Assembly: GCA_046726015.1 (NCBI GenBank)
Contig: JBKOZS010000232.1
Span: 1-44,730, forward strand
DNA: 44,730 bases
From: QHWT01 sp046726015
GTDB taxonomy: Bacteria; Acidobacteriota; Vicinamibacteria; Vicinamibacterales; 2-12-FULL-66-21
Direction of reading: 5' to 3'
A program made the translations under genes and the position numbers. Below are positions 15,816-24,965 of this stretch, in pieces. The notes under the pieces were generated by a model, which was not told where the DNA came from, searched no databases, and saw only the letters and a program-made list of their open reading frames with translations. Position 1 is the stretch's first letter. Each line of letters starts with the position of its first letter.

Positions 15816-18800
15816 TGCGACGCTTGCGGCAAATGTGCGCGGCGAAGGTTGTTCTCTCGGTCCTGGCGGTGGTGTGCTGGACGGTGACGGCGTCCGCCCA
15901 GCTCGATCCGTTGACGATTCTCAAGCGTGTGCCGCCGACGGTGATCGTCGTGTTCGACACCTCGCTCGAGATGCTGACCGACGGCAACAACACATACTAC
16001 GATCCCGGGTTCTACTCGACGACGGCGGACCCGATGGTGATGAATGCGTTCATCTCCACGCCGCTCGGCGCGGCGAAAACGTACCGTCGCGTGTTCCGCA
16101 ATTTTCACTACGCGGTGTCCCCCGGCAAGTACCAGGCTGACGGCATCACGCCAGTCGCGGCCACGTGGGACCCGTCGAACGCGCTGACATCGAACGCGCC
16201 AGCCGATACGACCTCGTATTTCGCGAACACGCGGTGGCAGATCGCGCGGAACGGGATCGCACAGGCGTTAACCGAATCGAACTCTGCAAGCGCGCGGTGG
16301 GGGCTCGTGCGCCTGCGCCAGAAGAGTCCGGCGTGGCGTTCGACGCCGGGCGGCACCACGACCGGGGGCAACGATTGCGACAAGCCGGTCGCCATTCTTG
16401 CCGACGCGAACCAGACGCTCTACGGCGACACGACGCCATGCAATGCGGGCGGGATCGGCCAGTACGCGACATACGCACCGGTCGTTGGCAGCGGCGGCAC
16501 GTCCGACGCGGGATACAACCAGTCGACTAGTCCGGGCGGCACCGTGGTCGTCACGCCTGGCGGGAACAACGCGTCCGCGATGTACAACGTCGTCGCGGCC
16601 AGCGCGGGCAACCCGGCGGGGCTGATCCCCGCGAGCGTCGGTGGGCGTACTGTGTCGGGTGAGTATGCCGATCGGCCGTTGAGTCACGCACTTGCCGACG
16701 CGAAGACCGCCGTGCAGAACGCCATCGCCGCAGACTCCGCGGCGAATCGCACGTGCCGGAACTATATCATCGTCCTGGTGACAGGCGGACAGGACTCGGG
16801 CGACGCGTCGTACCTCGCCGCGAACAACGCCGCGTCGGTCGCAAGCTCGTTCACCTCGGTCACCGCCGGATCGGTCGGCGTCACGCGCAGCGTGCCGATT
16901 CATGTCATCGGCGTCAAGGTCAAGGCCGCGGAGGAAACGCAACTCCAGGCCATTGCGACGAACAGCCGCGGCGTGTACCACAACGTCACGACCGAGGCAG
17001 AGGTCACGCGCTGGGTGAACTATGCCGTCCAGGCCGGATATGCGCGACAGGCGGATATCGATGCCGGGAACCCGAGCGAGTACGTCACGGTCAGCCCAAT
17101 CGTCGGCACGGTCAACCTGACGAGCGGCAAGGACTCGAACGGCGGCTCGCTCCCGAACGACCTGGTGCGCGTCGGTGGAATTTCGACCAACGCGATCGTG
17201 CCTCAGCGCAGCAACGTGCTCATCTCTGCCGGCTTCGAATTGCCCGGCTTCGTCGGACGGCTGCGCGCGTTCCGCGTCTATCGTCCGGAAACCGATTCGA
17301 GCAAAGCGAGCGGATTCAAGTTCGTGAACGACGGCACGAAGCTGTGGCCGGATCTGGACAGCCGGCCATCGCTTGCCGGCCAGGCTCGCACGCCGTCGAG
17401 CGCGGCGAGCCGGAACATCTACACGTACCTCCCGAACGGAATGGGCGGCGGGTCGGTCGTGGCGTTCACGACTGCGAATGCATCGACACTCGCGTCGCAC
17501 ATGAACCTCACGACAAGCGCCGCGACGACCATGATCGACTTCGTCCGGCAGCAGCCACTCGGCGCCGCCATTGGTTCCACGCCCGCACTGATGGATCCGC
17601 CATCGCTCGATCCGCCCCCAGACGACGATTACGGGCGGGCTGGCACGACCGGTACGTTTGCGGGCGATCATGAAAACCGCCGCAGCCTCATCTTCATCGG
17701 CCTGAACGACGGCATGTTCCACGCGATCGACGCCCGCACCGGGTACGAACTGTGGGCGTTCATCCCGTACAACCTGCTGCCGAAATTGCGGACGCTGTAC
17801 GACGGCCAGTCGGTGGAACAGTTCGAGTACTTCGTCGACAGCTCTCCGAAGCTGGCCGAAGTGAAGATCAGCGGCTCATGGCGATCGCTCGTGCTGTTCG
17901 GGCAGGGACCCGGCGGAACGTTCTACCAGGCCTTTGATGTCACGGAAGCAGGCATGGGCGTCAGTCCCGACGCGGACACGATCAGCGACGTGAGCAGCCT
18001 GCTGCAGCGTTTCGACACACCGAACGAGTCAATCGTGTTCAAGTGGGCGTTCCCGAACTACGGGCATTTCGACCCGTCGATCAAGCGAACGTTCACGTTG
18101 AGCGACGGGACGCCGGGTAATAAGCTCGTCCTGTGGGGCGATATCAGTTCGAGCGCGACGTACGCCGAGAAGACCATGGGATTCACCTGGTCGGATCCAG
18201 CCGTCGGCCCGTTCAATACCGCGCGCTCGGTCAACGGCGTCATCGTGGGTTCGGGATATTTCCCCGATATCGAGTCGTCCCTCACCAACCGCGGCCCGAC
18301 GGGTCCTAAGGCAGGGACCACCATGTTCCTCCTGAACGCGGATACCGGTGAGCTGATCGGCAACGCGAGCGGGTCGACGTGTGGGACCGTGAGCGGCACC
18401 ACCGGCACCGGCACCGGGTGTCTGACCGTCGGCGATGTCTCGAACGGGCGCAAGAACACGCTGCAAGCCGATCCGACGGCAGCCGGTGAGTATGGAACCT
18501 ATGTCGTCAGCAAAGCCTACATTGGCGACATCGATGGCAAGTACTGGCGGTTCAATTTCACCGACACGGGTTCGCTGACCGCCAACCTGATGGCCGACAC
18601 CGGTGTGCCGATCTATGCATCGTCGGCGCTGCTCTTTGTCGGCAGCACGGACGTCTACATGTTCTTTGCGACAGGCAGCGACTCACTTCCACCGACGACC
18701 TTCGGAGGTACTGGTACGTTCAGGCTTTACGGCCTGAAGGATAACTACCCGTCCAGCGGCTCGACGACGAAGTTCGAGATCAACCTTGCGACGGTGACCC

Positions 18801-19222
18801 AGTCCGGAGGGCTGATCACAGGCGAGCGGCCCTCGACGTCACCGACCGTCGCCGGCGACATCGTGTTCTACACGACCACGAATGAAGTCGCGTCAACGCC
18901 GTGCGTGGACTTCACCGCGAACCTTTACGCGGTGACGTATTCGGGAAGCGCCGCGTACGACGTGAACGGCAACGGCAGGCTGGACAACAACGAGAGCAAC
19001 ATCGTCCGCACCGTGTCGGGCCGTGCGACCGCCCCGTTCATCGTCGACCAGCACCTGTATTTCGGCACCTCGGCCGGAAGTGGCGGCCTCGGCAGCGGTA
19101 ATGGCAGCATTACCGGCGATCGCACGGGCGCAAAGATCGAGGCGTTCGGCGACCCCGAAGACTTCAACAACGGCGTGGGCCAGGTTGGCGTGCGCATCCT
19201 GTCGTGGCGAGAAATCCGGTAG
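15815..19222 (+). CDS. pilY1: PilY1-like pilus tip adhesin/assembly factor
   Basis: This 1135-residue secreted protein has a signal peptide (basic start, hydrophobic core, TASA before Q29). The first ~440 residues resemble a von Willebrand A fold: TVIVVFDTSLEM holds the first metal-site motif (D48, S50), but the second serine of DxSxS is Glu, and IIVLVTGGQDSG is a later core strand. The C-terminal half is the PilY1 beta-propeller: FIGLNDGMFHAIDARTGYEL, FVDSSPKLAEV, LVLFGQGPGGTFYQAFDV. A textbook EF-hand-like calcium loop, DVNGNGRLDNNE, lies at 1049-1060, as in Pseudomonas PilY1, where calcium binding controls retraction. Six cysteines follow the signal peptide. ATG 15815 is used; GTG 15812 is equally possible. 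Confidence 0.92.
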   Translation: MRRLRQMCAAKVVLSVLAVVCWTVTASAQLDPLTILKRVPPTVIVVFDTSLEMLTDGNNTYYDPGFYSTTADPMVMNAFISTPLGAAKTYRRVFRNFHYAVSPGKYQADGITPVAATWDPSNALTSNAPADTTSYFANTRWQIARNGIAQALTESNSASARWGLVRLRQKSPAWRSTPGGTTTGGNDCDKPVAILADANQTLYGDTTPCNAGGIGQYATYAPVVGSGGTSDAGYNQSTSPGGTVVVTPGGNNASAMYNVVAASAGNPAGLIPASVGGRTVSGEYADRPLSHALADAKTAVQNAIAADSAANRTCRNYIIVLVTGGQDSGDASYLAANNAASVASSFTSVTAGSVGVTRSVPIHVIGVKVKAAEETQLQAIATNSRGVYHNVTTEAEVTRWVNYAVQAGYARQADIDAGNPSEYVTVSPIVGTVNLTSGKDSNGGSLPNDLVRVGGISTNAIVPQRSNVLISAGFELPGFVGRLRAFRVYRPETDSSKASGFKFVNDGTKLWPDLDSRPSLAGQARTPSSAASRNIYTYLPNGMGGGSVVAFTTANASTLASHMNLTTSAATTMIDFVRQQPLGAAIGSTPALMDPPSLDPPPDDDYGRAGTTGTFAGDHENRRSLIFIGLNDGMFHAIDARTGYELWAFIPYNLLPKLRTLYDGQSVEQFEYFVDSSPKLAEVKISGSWRSLVLFGQGPGGTFYQAFDVTEAGMGVSPDADTISDVSSLLQRFDTPNESIVFKWAFPNYGHFDPSIKRTFTLSDGTPGNKLVLWGDISSSATYAEKTMGFTWSDPAVGPFNTARSVNGVIVGSGYFPDIESSLTNRGPTGPKAGTTMFLLNADTGELIGNASGSTCGTVSGTTGTGTGCLTVGDVSNGRKNTLQADPTAAGEYGTYVVSKAYIGDIDGKYWRFNFTDTGSLTANLMADTGVPIYASSALLFVGSTDVYMFFATGSDSLPPTTFGGTGTFRLYGLKDNYPSSGSTTKFEINLATVTQSGGLITGERPSTSPTVAGDIVFYTTTNEVASTPCVDFTANLYAVTYSGSAAYDVNGNGRLDNNESNIVRTVSGRATAPFIVDQHLYFGTSAGSGGLGSGNGSITGDRTGAKIEAFGDPEDFNNGVGQVGVRILSWREIR

Positions 19223-20112
19223 TGGCCAGAGCTGTTCTTTGTGAGTCGTGCGGCGCCAAGTTCAGCTCGGACCGAAAGCGCTGCCCGCGGTGTCGCGCGG
19301 ACGTCAAGGTCATCGATCATGCGGCAGTGGCGGCGCGCAGTCGCCGGCTCCGGTTAATGGCCGTCAGCTCGCTGTCGTTGGCCGTGCTCGCGGTCGCCGG
19401 GGTGGGTGTCCTCGCGCCGAAGAAGGAACCTCTGGCGGCGCGTCCCACAAACACAGATCCGCTTGCCGGTCGGCGTCCCGCCGCAACGCCGCCTGCGGCC
19501 AACGCTCCAGAGCCTGCCGGGCGGAAGTTCATGGACGCCAGCGGGCACGCCTACGAGTCGTACCAGGCCGGCGATTACGAGTCCGCGCTGAAGCACCTGC
19601 AGCAGGCAATCGAGAAGAACCCGAAGGACGCGGAGGCGCTGAGCAACCTTGGCCAGGTGCTCGTTCGTCTCGGACGGCCGGAGGAGGCACTCCCGTATTT
19701 CGACCGCGCCATCGCGTTGAACGGGGACCGCTGGGCGTACGTGTTCAACCGTGCCCGCGCCGCCGGCTTGCTCGAGCGGTGGCAAGAGAGCATCGAGGGG
19801 TACCGCCGCGCGCAGACACTGTTTCCCGGCGACTACGTGACGACGTTCAACCTGGCGCTGACCCTGCACAAGTCGGGGAACGAAGATGCGGCCGTGACCG
19901 AATACCAGAAGGCGATTGCGCTGGCGCCGGAAGACGCCGAATTCCGCCGGGCTCTCGGTATCAGCCTCGAGAACCTGGGACGCCCTGCCGATGCAGCCGC
20001 GGCTTACACGGAATATTTGAAGCTGTCGCCCAACGCAGCGGATGCCGATAAGGTGCGGGAGCGCATCGCGCTCCTGACGTCTGGTAAACTGAAGACCGAG
20101 AGTTCCTCATGA
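19222..20112 (+). CDS. Zinc-ribbon, membrane-anchored TPR protein
   Basis: This 296-residue protein starts at GTG 19222, one base overlapping the pilY1 stop. It begins with a zinc ribbon (CESCGAKF...CPRCRAD, two CxxC pairs), then one membrane helix (about residues 45-65). A Pro/Ala-rich linker follows, then five or so TPR units (YESYQAGDYESALKHLQQAI, ALSNLGQVLVRLGRPEEALPYFDRAI and so on). The ribbon would be cytoplasmic and the TPRs periplasmic. TPR proteins such as PilF help secretin and pilus assembly, so a scaffold role in pilus biogenesis is likely but inferred. GTG 19204 is an alternative start, inside pilY1. Confidence 0.8.
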   Translation: MARAVLCESCGAKFSSDRKRCPRCRADVKVIDHAAVAARSRRLRLMAVSSLSLAVLAVAGVGVLAPKKEPLAARPTNTDPLAGRRPAATPPAANAPEPAGRKFMDASGHAYESYQAGDYESALKHLQQAIEKNPKDAEALSNLGQVLVRLGRPEEALPYFDRAIALNGDRWAYVFNRARAAGLLERWQESIEGYRRAQTLFPGDYVTTFNLALTLHKSGNEDAAVTEYQKAIALAPEDAEFRRALGISLENLGRPADAAAAYTEYLKLSPNAADADKVRERIALLTSGKLKTESSS

Positions 20113-20672
20113 AACGCATGTTTTCGGCGTGCATCACGCTGGTGTTCCTCGCGGGCGTAGGCCCCGCGGGCGCACAGTCCCTCGGGGAGCTGGCGAAGAA
20201 AGAAGCCGACCGCCGCAAGACTTCCGGTACAGCGACGAAGGCCGCACCGAAGAAGGTCTACACCAACGACGACCTGAAGGCCGCGCCTCCGCCATCTCCG
20301 GGCTCGGTTCCGGCGCCGCCCGCCAAGGACGCGACCGCGCAGAAAGAGGCGACCAAGAAGGCTGAAGACGCGAAGGCGCCAGGTGGCGAAAAGGGAGAAG
20401 AGTACTGGCGCGGCCTCATGGCGCAGACACGTGAAGAGCTCCGCCGGAACGAGATGTTCCGTGAAGCGCTGCAGACTCGCATCAATTCCCTCACGAACGA
20501 CTTCTCCGCTCGCGACGATCCCTACCAGCGCGCGCAGCTTGCAGACGATCGCCAGAAGGCCATTGCCGAAATGGCGAGAGTGACGCAGGAGATCGAGGCG
20601 CTCAAGAAAAAGATCGCCGACATCGAGGAAGAAGCACGACAGGCCGGCGTCCCGCCGGGCTGGATTCGCTGA
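20109..20672 (+). CDS. Secreted coiled-coil protein of unknown function
   Basis: This 187-residue protein overlaps the TPR gene by ATGA. A signal peptide (MKRMFSACITLVFLAGVGPAGAQ) is followed by the segment SLGELAKKEADRRK, a start I associate with secreted acidobacterial proteins. Next come a Lys/Pro/Ala-rich linker (about 40-95) and a long charged helix (about 98-180) with heptad character (EMARVTQEIEALKKKIADIEEE), ending in GVPPGWIR. It is likely periplasmic. There is no enzyme motif. Its place between the TPR gene and the regulator gene suggests it belongs to the pilus operon. Function unknown. Confidence 0.72.
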   Translation: MKRMFSACITLVFLAGVGPAGAQSLGELAKKEADRRKTSGTATKAAPKKVYTNDDLKAAPPPSPGSVPAPPAKDATAQKEATKKAEDAKAPGGEKGEEYWRGLMAQTREELRRNEMFREALQTRINSLTNDFSARDDPYQRAQLADDRQKAIAEMARVTQEIEALKKKIADIEEEARQAGVPPGWIR

Positions 20673-20687
20673 TCGCGGTCGTTCCGC

Positions 20688-22079
<1,392 letters not shown>

Positions 22080-22080
22080 T

Positions 22081-22108
22081 GCCGAGGTCGAGATCCGAGG
22101 TCCGAGGC
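22081..22108. repeat. Short heptamer repeat, four units
   Basis: GCCGAGG, TCGAGAT, CCGAGGT and CCGAGGC follow directly after the response regulator stop, in the spacer shared with the convergent aroB gene. They fit the loose family CYGAGSC seen in other spacers here. No strong terminator is visible in this spacer. Confidence 0.5.
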
Positions 22109-22161
22109 GCGTATTCGGCTTAGTTGCTGCAATCGTGCAACGTCGAGGCCTGGTTCACTCG

Positions 22162-23238
22162 TCACGCTGCACTTACTCCCAGGTTCCCCAACGCCCGCAG
22201 AATCTCCTCTTCCGACACGTCGCAGACGACCTCGCACGTGCCGATCGAGCGCGGCAGCACGAAATGCAGCTTGCCCGCGACCACCTTCTTGTCCCGGCCG
22301 ATGGCCTCCATGATCCCGGAGATCGACAGATCGGTGACGGCGGGGAGCGGACCCATCTGATTGATCGTCTCTTCGAGCGCGTTCCGATCCTCTTCCGGCA
22401 TGGCGCCCCGCGCGACCGCGATGTCGGCCGCGAGCAGCATGCCGTAAGCGACCGCCTCGCCGTGCCGAAAACGCCGGTACCGCGTCACCGCTTCAATCGC
22501 GTGGCCGGCGGTGTGACCGAAGTTCAGCGTCCGCCGCAGGCCCGTTTCCCGCTCGTCCTGTTCGACGATCGATGCCTTGATCGCGCATGAGTCCGCAATC
22601 ACCGGAACGAGCGCGGCCGGGTCGCGGTTGAAGATGGCCGCCATTGAGTCCGAGACCCGGTCGAACAACGGGCGGCTCGCAATCACCCCGTACTTGATCA
22701 CCTCGTAAAGGCCGGCGCGGAACTCCCGGCGCGGGAGCGTGCTCAACAGCTCGGGATCGATTGCGACGATTGCGGGAGGGTGGAACGACCCGATCAAGTT
22801 CTTGCCCATTGCGTGGTTGACGCCAACCTTGCCCCCGATGGCGCTATCGACCTGGGCGAGCAGCGTGGTTGGCACCTGTACGATCGGTATTCCGCGAAGG
22901 TAGGTCGCCGCCGCGAACCCCGCGATGTCGCCAACGACGCCGCCACCAAGGGCAATGATCGCGCTGGCGCGGTCGGCGCGCGCACGCAGCAGCGCATCGT
23001 AAATGCGCGACACCGTCTGCAGCTGCTTGAACCGCTCACCATCAGGAATGAGGATCGGGTCCTCGCTGGTCACGCTCGCGAACGCCGGCGCATGGAATCG
23101 CCACACGGTCGGGTTCGAGACGACGAACCGCCGCTGCGGTACCTGCAGTTCGTCGAGCAGCGCCGGCAGCCGCGCCGTCATCGACGCAGCGATGTGCACG
23201 GGATAGGCGCCGGTGCGGCTTCCGACGTCAATCCGCAC
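22162..23238 (-). CDS. aroB: 3-dehydroquinate synthase
   Basis: This 358-residue enzyme converts DAHP to 3-dehydroquinate, the second step of the shikimate pathway, using NAD and a divalent metal. The NAD-binding loop ALGGGVVGDIAGFAAATY, the block VPTTLLAQVDSAIGGKVGVNH, and the metal and substrate residues in EVIKYG, NFGHTAGHAIE and RHGEAVAYGM are all present and in order. Length is normal for the bacterial family. The start is GTG 23238. It is divergent from nadB and convergent with the response regulator gene, so it stands alone. Nothing is missing from the active site as far as can be read. Confidence 0.96.
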   Translation of the reverse strand: MRIDVGSRTGAYPVHIAASMTARLPALLDELQVPQRRFVVSNPTVWRFHAPAFASVTSEDPILIPDGERFKQLQTVSRIYDALLRARADRASAIIALGGGVVGDIAGFAAATYLRGIPIVQVPTTLLAQVDSAIGGKVGVNHAMGKNLIGSFHPPAIVAIDPELLSTLPRREFRAGLYEVIKYGVIASRPLFDRVSDSMAAIFNRDPAALVPVIADSCAIKASIVEQDERETGLRRTLNFGHTAGHAIEAVTRYRRFRHGEAVAYGMLLAADIAVARGAMPEEDRNALEETINQMGPLPAVTDLSISGIMEAIGRDKKVVAGKLHFVLPRSIGTCEVVCDVSEEEILRALGNLGVSAA

Positions 23239-23277
23239 GGGGGCCTGGAACGGATGGGGACATGCGCGAGTGAATGG

Positions 23278-23284
23278 TAGGATA
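23278..23284. promoter_or_regulatory. Possible divergent promoter between aroB and nadB
   Basis: In the ~107-bp gap, TAGGAT (plus, 23278-23283) and TATCCT (minus, 23279-23284) are overlapping -10-like boxes, 40 bases from the aroB start and about 60 from nadB. No good -35 boxes are seen, so the call is weak. Confidence 0.25.
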
Positions 23285-23345
23285 GCAGGATCGGCACCGG
23301 CCGGGGTCTCCGCCGCGCCGTATTTTGCGCGGTGGGGTGGAGCGG

Positions 23346-24935
23346 GTGGATCTTCACGGCGATTACCTGATCATCGGCAGCGGCATCGCGGCGCTGCGCG
23401 CGGCCGCCTCGCTCGAGGGGGCCGGTGAGGTCCTCATCCTGACGAAGGGGGGCCCTCGCGAAGGCAATACTGGCTACGCGCAGGGGGGGATCGCTGCCGC
23501 GGTTGGTGGTGATGACAGCCCCGAGCGTCACCTTGCGGACACCCTTGCGGCCGGTGACGGCTTGTGCGATGAGCGCGCCGTGGCGGTCCTCGTCGAAGAG
23601 GGGCCGCGGTACGTCCGGGAACTCATCGAGTGGGGCGCCGCGTTCGACCGCGGGCCGGATGGCCTGCCGGCGCTCGCGATCGAGGGGGCCCACAGCGTGC
23701 GGCGAGTGTTGCACGCCCGCGACGCGACGGGGCGCGAAATCGGCCGGACCTTGTGGACGCGCGTGTCGCGGATGCCGAATGTCCGCGTGCTGGATTACGC
23801 GCGCGCCGTCCGCGTCATCGTCGAAGGCGGGCGCTGCGCCGGCGTCAGGTTTCTGCAGGAGGACGGCGGGCTGGGTACGGCCCGGGCGGGCTGCACGCTG
23901 CTCGCCACGGGGGGCGCCGGGCAGGTCTATCGCGAAACGACCAACCCGCCCGTCGCGACCGGTGACGGCGTCGCGATCGCGTTTTGCGCGGGGGCCGCGG
24001 TCGCAGACCTCGAGTTCGTCCAGTTTCATCCGACGGCGCTGGACATGCCGGGGCAGCCGCGGTTCCTGCTGTCGGAGGCGCTGCGCGGCGAGGGCGCACG
24101 GCTTGTGAATGCGGATGGCGAGCCGTTCATGCTTCGCTACGATCCGGCTGCTGATCTCGCGCCGCGCGATCGCGTATCGCGCGGGATCGCCCGCGAGGTG
24201 CAGCGCACAGGAAAGCCGGTCTACCTGACGCTGGCGCATCTCGACCCGGCGTTCGTGCACGACCGGTTTCCGCTGATCTCCGCGGCGTGCCGGAGCGCGG
24301 GGCTGGATCTTGCCACCGACAGGATTCCGGTCGGGCCGGCGGCGCATTACGCGATGGGCGGGGTCGTGACGGACCTGGATGGCCGGACGACCATTCCGGG
24401 CCTGCTCGCGGCAGGGGAAGTAGCCTGTACCGGCGTGCACGGCGCGAATCGCCTCGCGAGCAATTCGCTGCTCGAGGGGCTCGTCTTCGGCGCCCGCGCC
24501 GGCGAGGCCATGCGTCAGTCGCGCGATCGCCCCATCGACGACACGACGCTTCGGAGCTTCGCCCCCGGCGCTACATACAAAAAAAGGGGACAGTCCCCTT
24601 TTTTGACGAAAAAAGGGGACAGCCGGGGGGCGACAGCGGTGCAGGACCTGATGTGGCGCAATGTCGGCCTGTTCCGCGATGCGGACGGCTTGAATGCTGC
24701 GCTGGCCGAGCTCGACCCCGCGTCCGACGCGCTGGCCGCCCGCCTGGACGACGACCAGTCGCTGGCGGCGCTCGGCCCCGACGACTGGCACGCCGCCAGC
24801 GTGCTGACGGTGGGACGATTGATTGCGCGCGCCGCTCTCCGTCGCGAAGAGAGCCGCGGCGGTCACTTCCGCCTGGATTTTCCGGAACGTGACGATCGGC
24901 GCTGGCGGCGCCGGATAATGGAGACACGCGCGTAA
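23346..24935 (+). CDS. nadB: L-aspartate oxidase, with a REP-like insertion
   Basis: This ~529-residue flavoenzyme oxidises L-aspartate to iminoaspartate, the first step of de novo NAD synthesis. It has the FAD-binding start YLIIGSGIAALRAAASL, then NTGYAQGGIAAAVGG, HSVRRVLHARDATGREI, EFVQFHPTALDM, SEALRGEGARLVN and ACTGVHGANRLASNSLLEGL, all diagnostic. The C-terminal helical domain begins at VQDLMWRNVGLF. Just before it, residues ~410-430 are encoded by a palindromic element (24579-24621) that adds KKRGQSPFLTKKGD in frame, in the linker between domains, where it may be tolerated. GTG 23346 is chosen for family fit and upstream purines; TTG 23325 and GTG 23337 are possible. No quinolinate synthase gene is nearby. 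Confidence 0.93.
   Translation: MDLHGDYLIIGSGIAALRAAASLEGAGEVLILTKGGPREGNTGYAQGGIAAAVGGDDSPERHLADTLAAGDGLCDERAVAVLVEEGPRYVRELIEWGAAFDRGPDGLPALAIEGAHSVRRVLHARDATGREIGRTLWTRVSRMPNVRVLDYARAVRVIVEGGRCAGVRFLQEDGGLGTARAGCTLLATGGAGQVYRETTNPPVATGDGVAIAFCAGAAVADLEFVQFHPTALDMPGQPRFLLSEALRGEGARLVNADGEPFMLRYDPAADLAPRDRVSRGIAREVQRTGKPVYLTLAHLDPAFVHDRFPLISAACRSAGLDLATDRIPVGPAAHYAMGGVVTDLDGRTTIPGLLAAGEVACTGVHGANRLASNSLLEGLVFGARAGEAMRQSRDRPIDDTTLRSFAPGATYKKRGQSPFLTKKGDSRGATAVQDLMWRNVGLFRDADGLNAALAELDPASDALAARLDDDQSLAALGPDDWHAASVLTVGRLIARAALRREESRGGHFRLDFPERDDRRWRRRIMETRA
24579..24621. repeat. REP-like palindrome inside nadB
   Basis: AAAAAAGGGGA-CAG-TCCCCTTTTTT (24580-24604) is a perfect hairpin with 11-bp arms. 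It is followed after four bases by a second, partial copy, AAAAAAGGGGACA (24609-24621). The homopolymer runs are foreign to the GC-rich surroundings. The element is read in frame as part of nadB. This type of sequence is spread in many bacterial genomes, and I recall links to REP-associated tyrosine transposases, none of which is in this window. Confidence 0.85.
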
Positions 24936-24947
24936 CAAGGACGCGCC

Positions 24948-24965
24948 ATGAACTATGGGCGATAA
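24948..24965 (+). other. Five-codon mini-ORF before proS
   Basis: ATG AAC TAT GGG CGA TAA (MNYGR) has the best-placed Shine-Dalgarno of the nadB-proS junction: AAGGA at 24937-24941, six bases upstream. The same site is 13 bases from the proS ATG. The mini-ORF overlaps the first proS codons in another frame and ends before the alternative proS start GTG 24985. It could be chance. Confidence 0.3.

Noticed and set aside
16268..17722. 484-codon minus-strand frame opposite pilY1
   Set aside because: Shadow of the GC-rich coding strand, Arg/Ala-rich, no recognisable domain, while the plus strand encodes a clear PilY1.
22123..22141. Terminator hairpin GTTGC...GCAAC between the response regulator gene and aroB
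   Set aside because: Only five base pairs around a 9-base loop, no T run.
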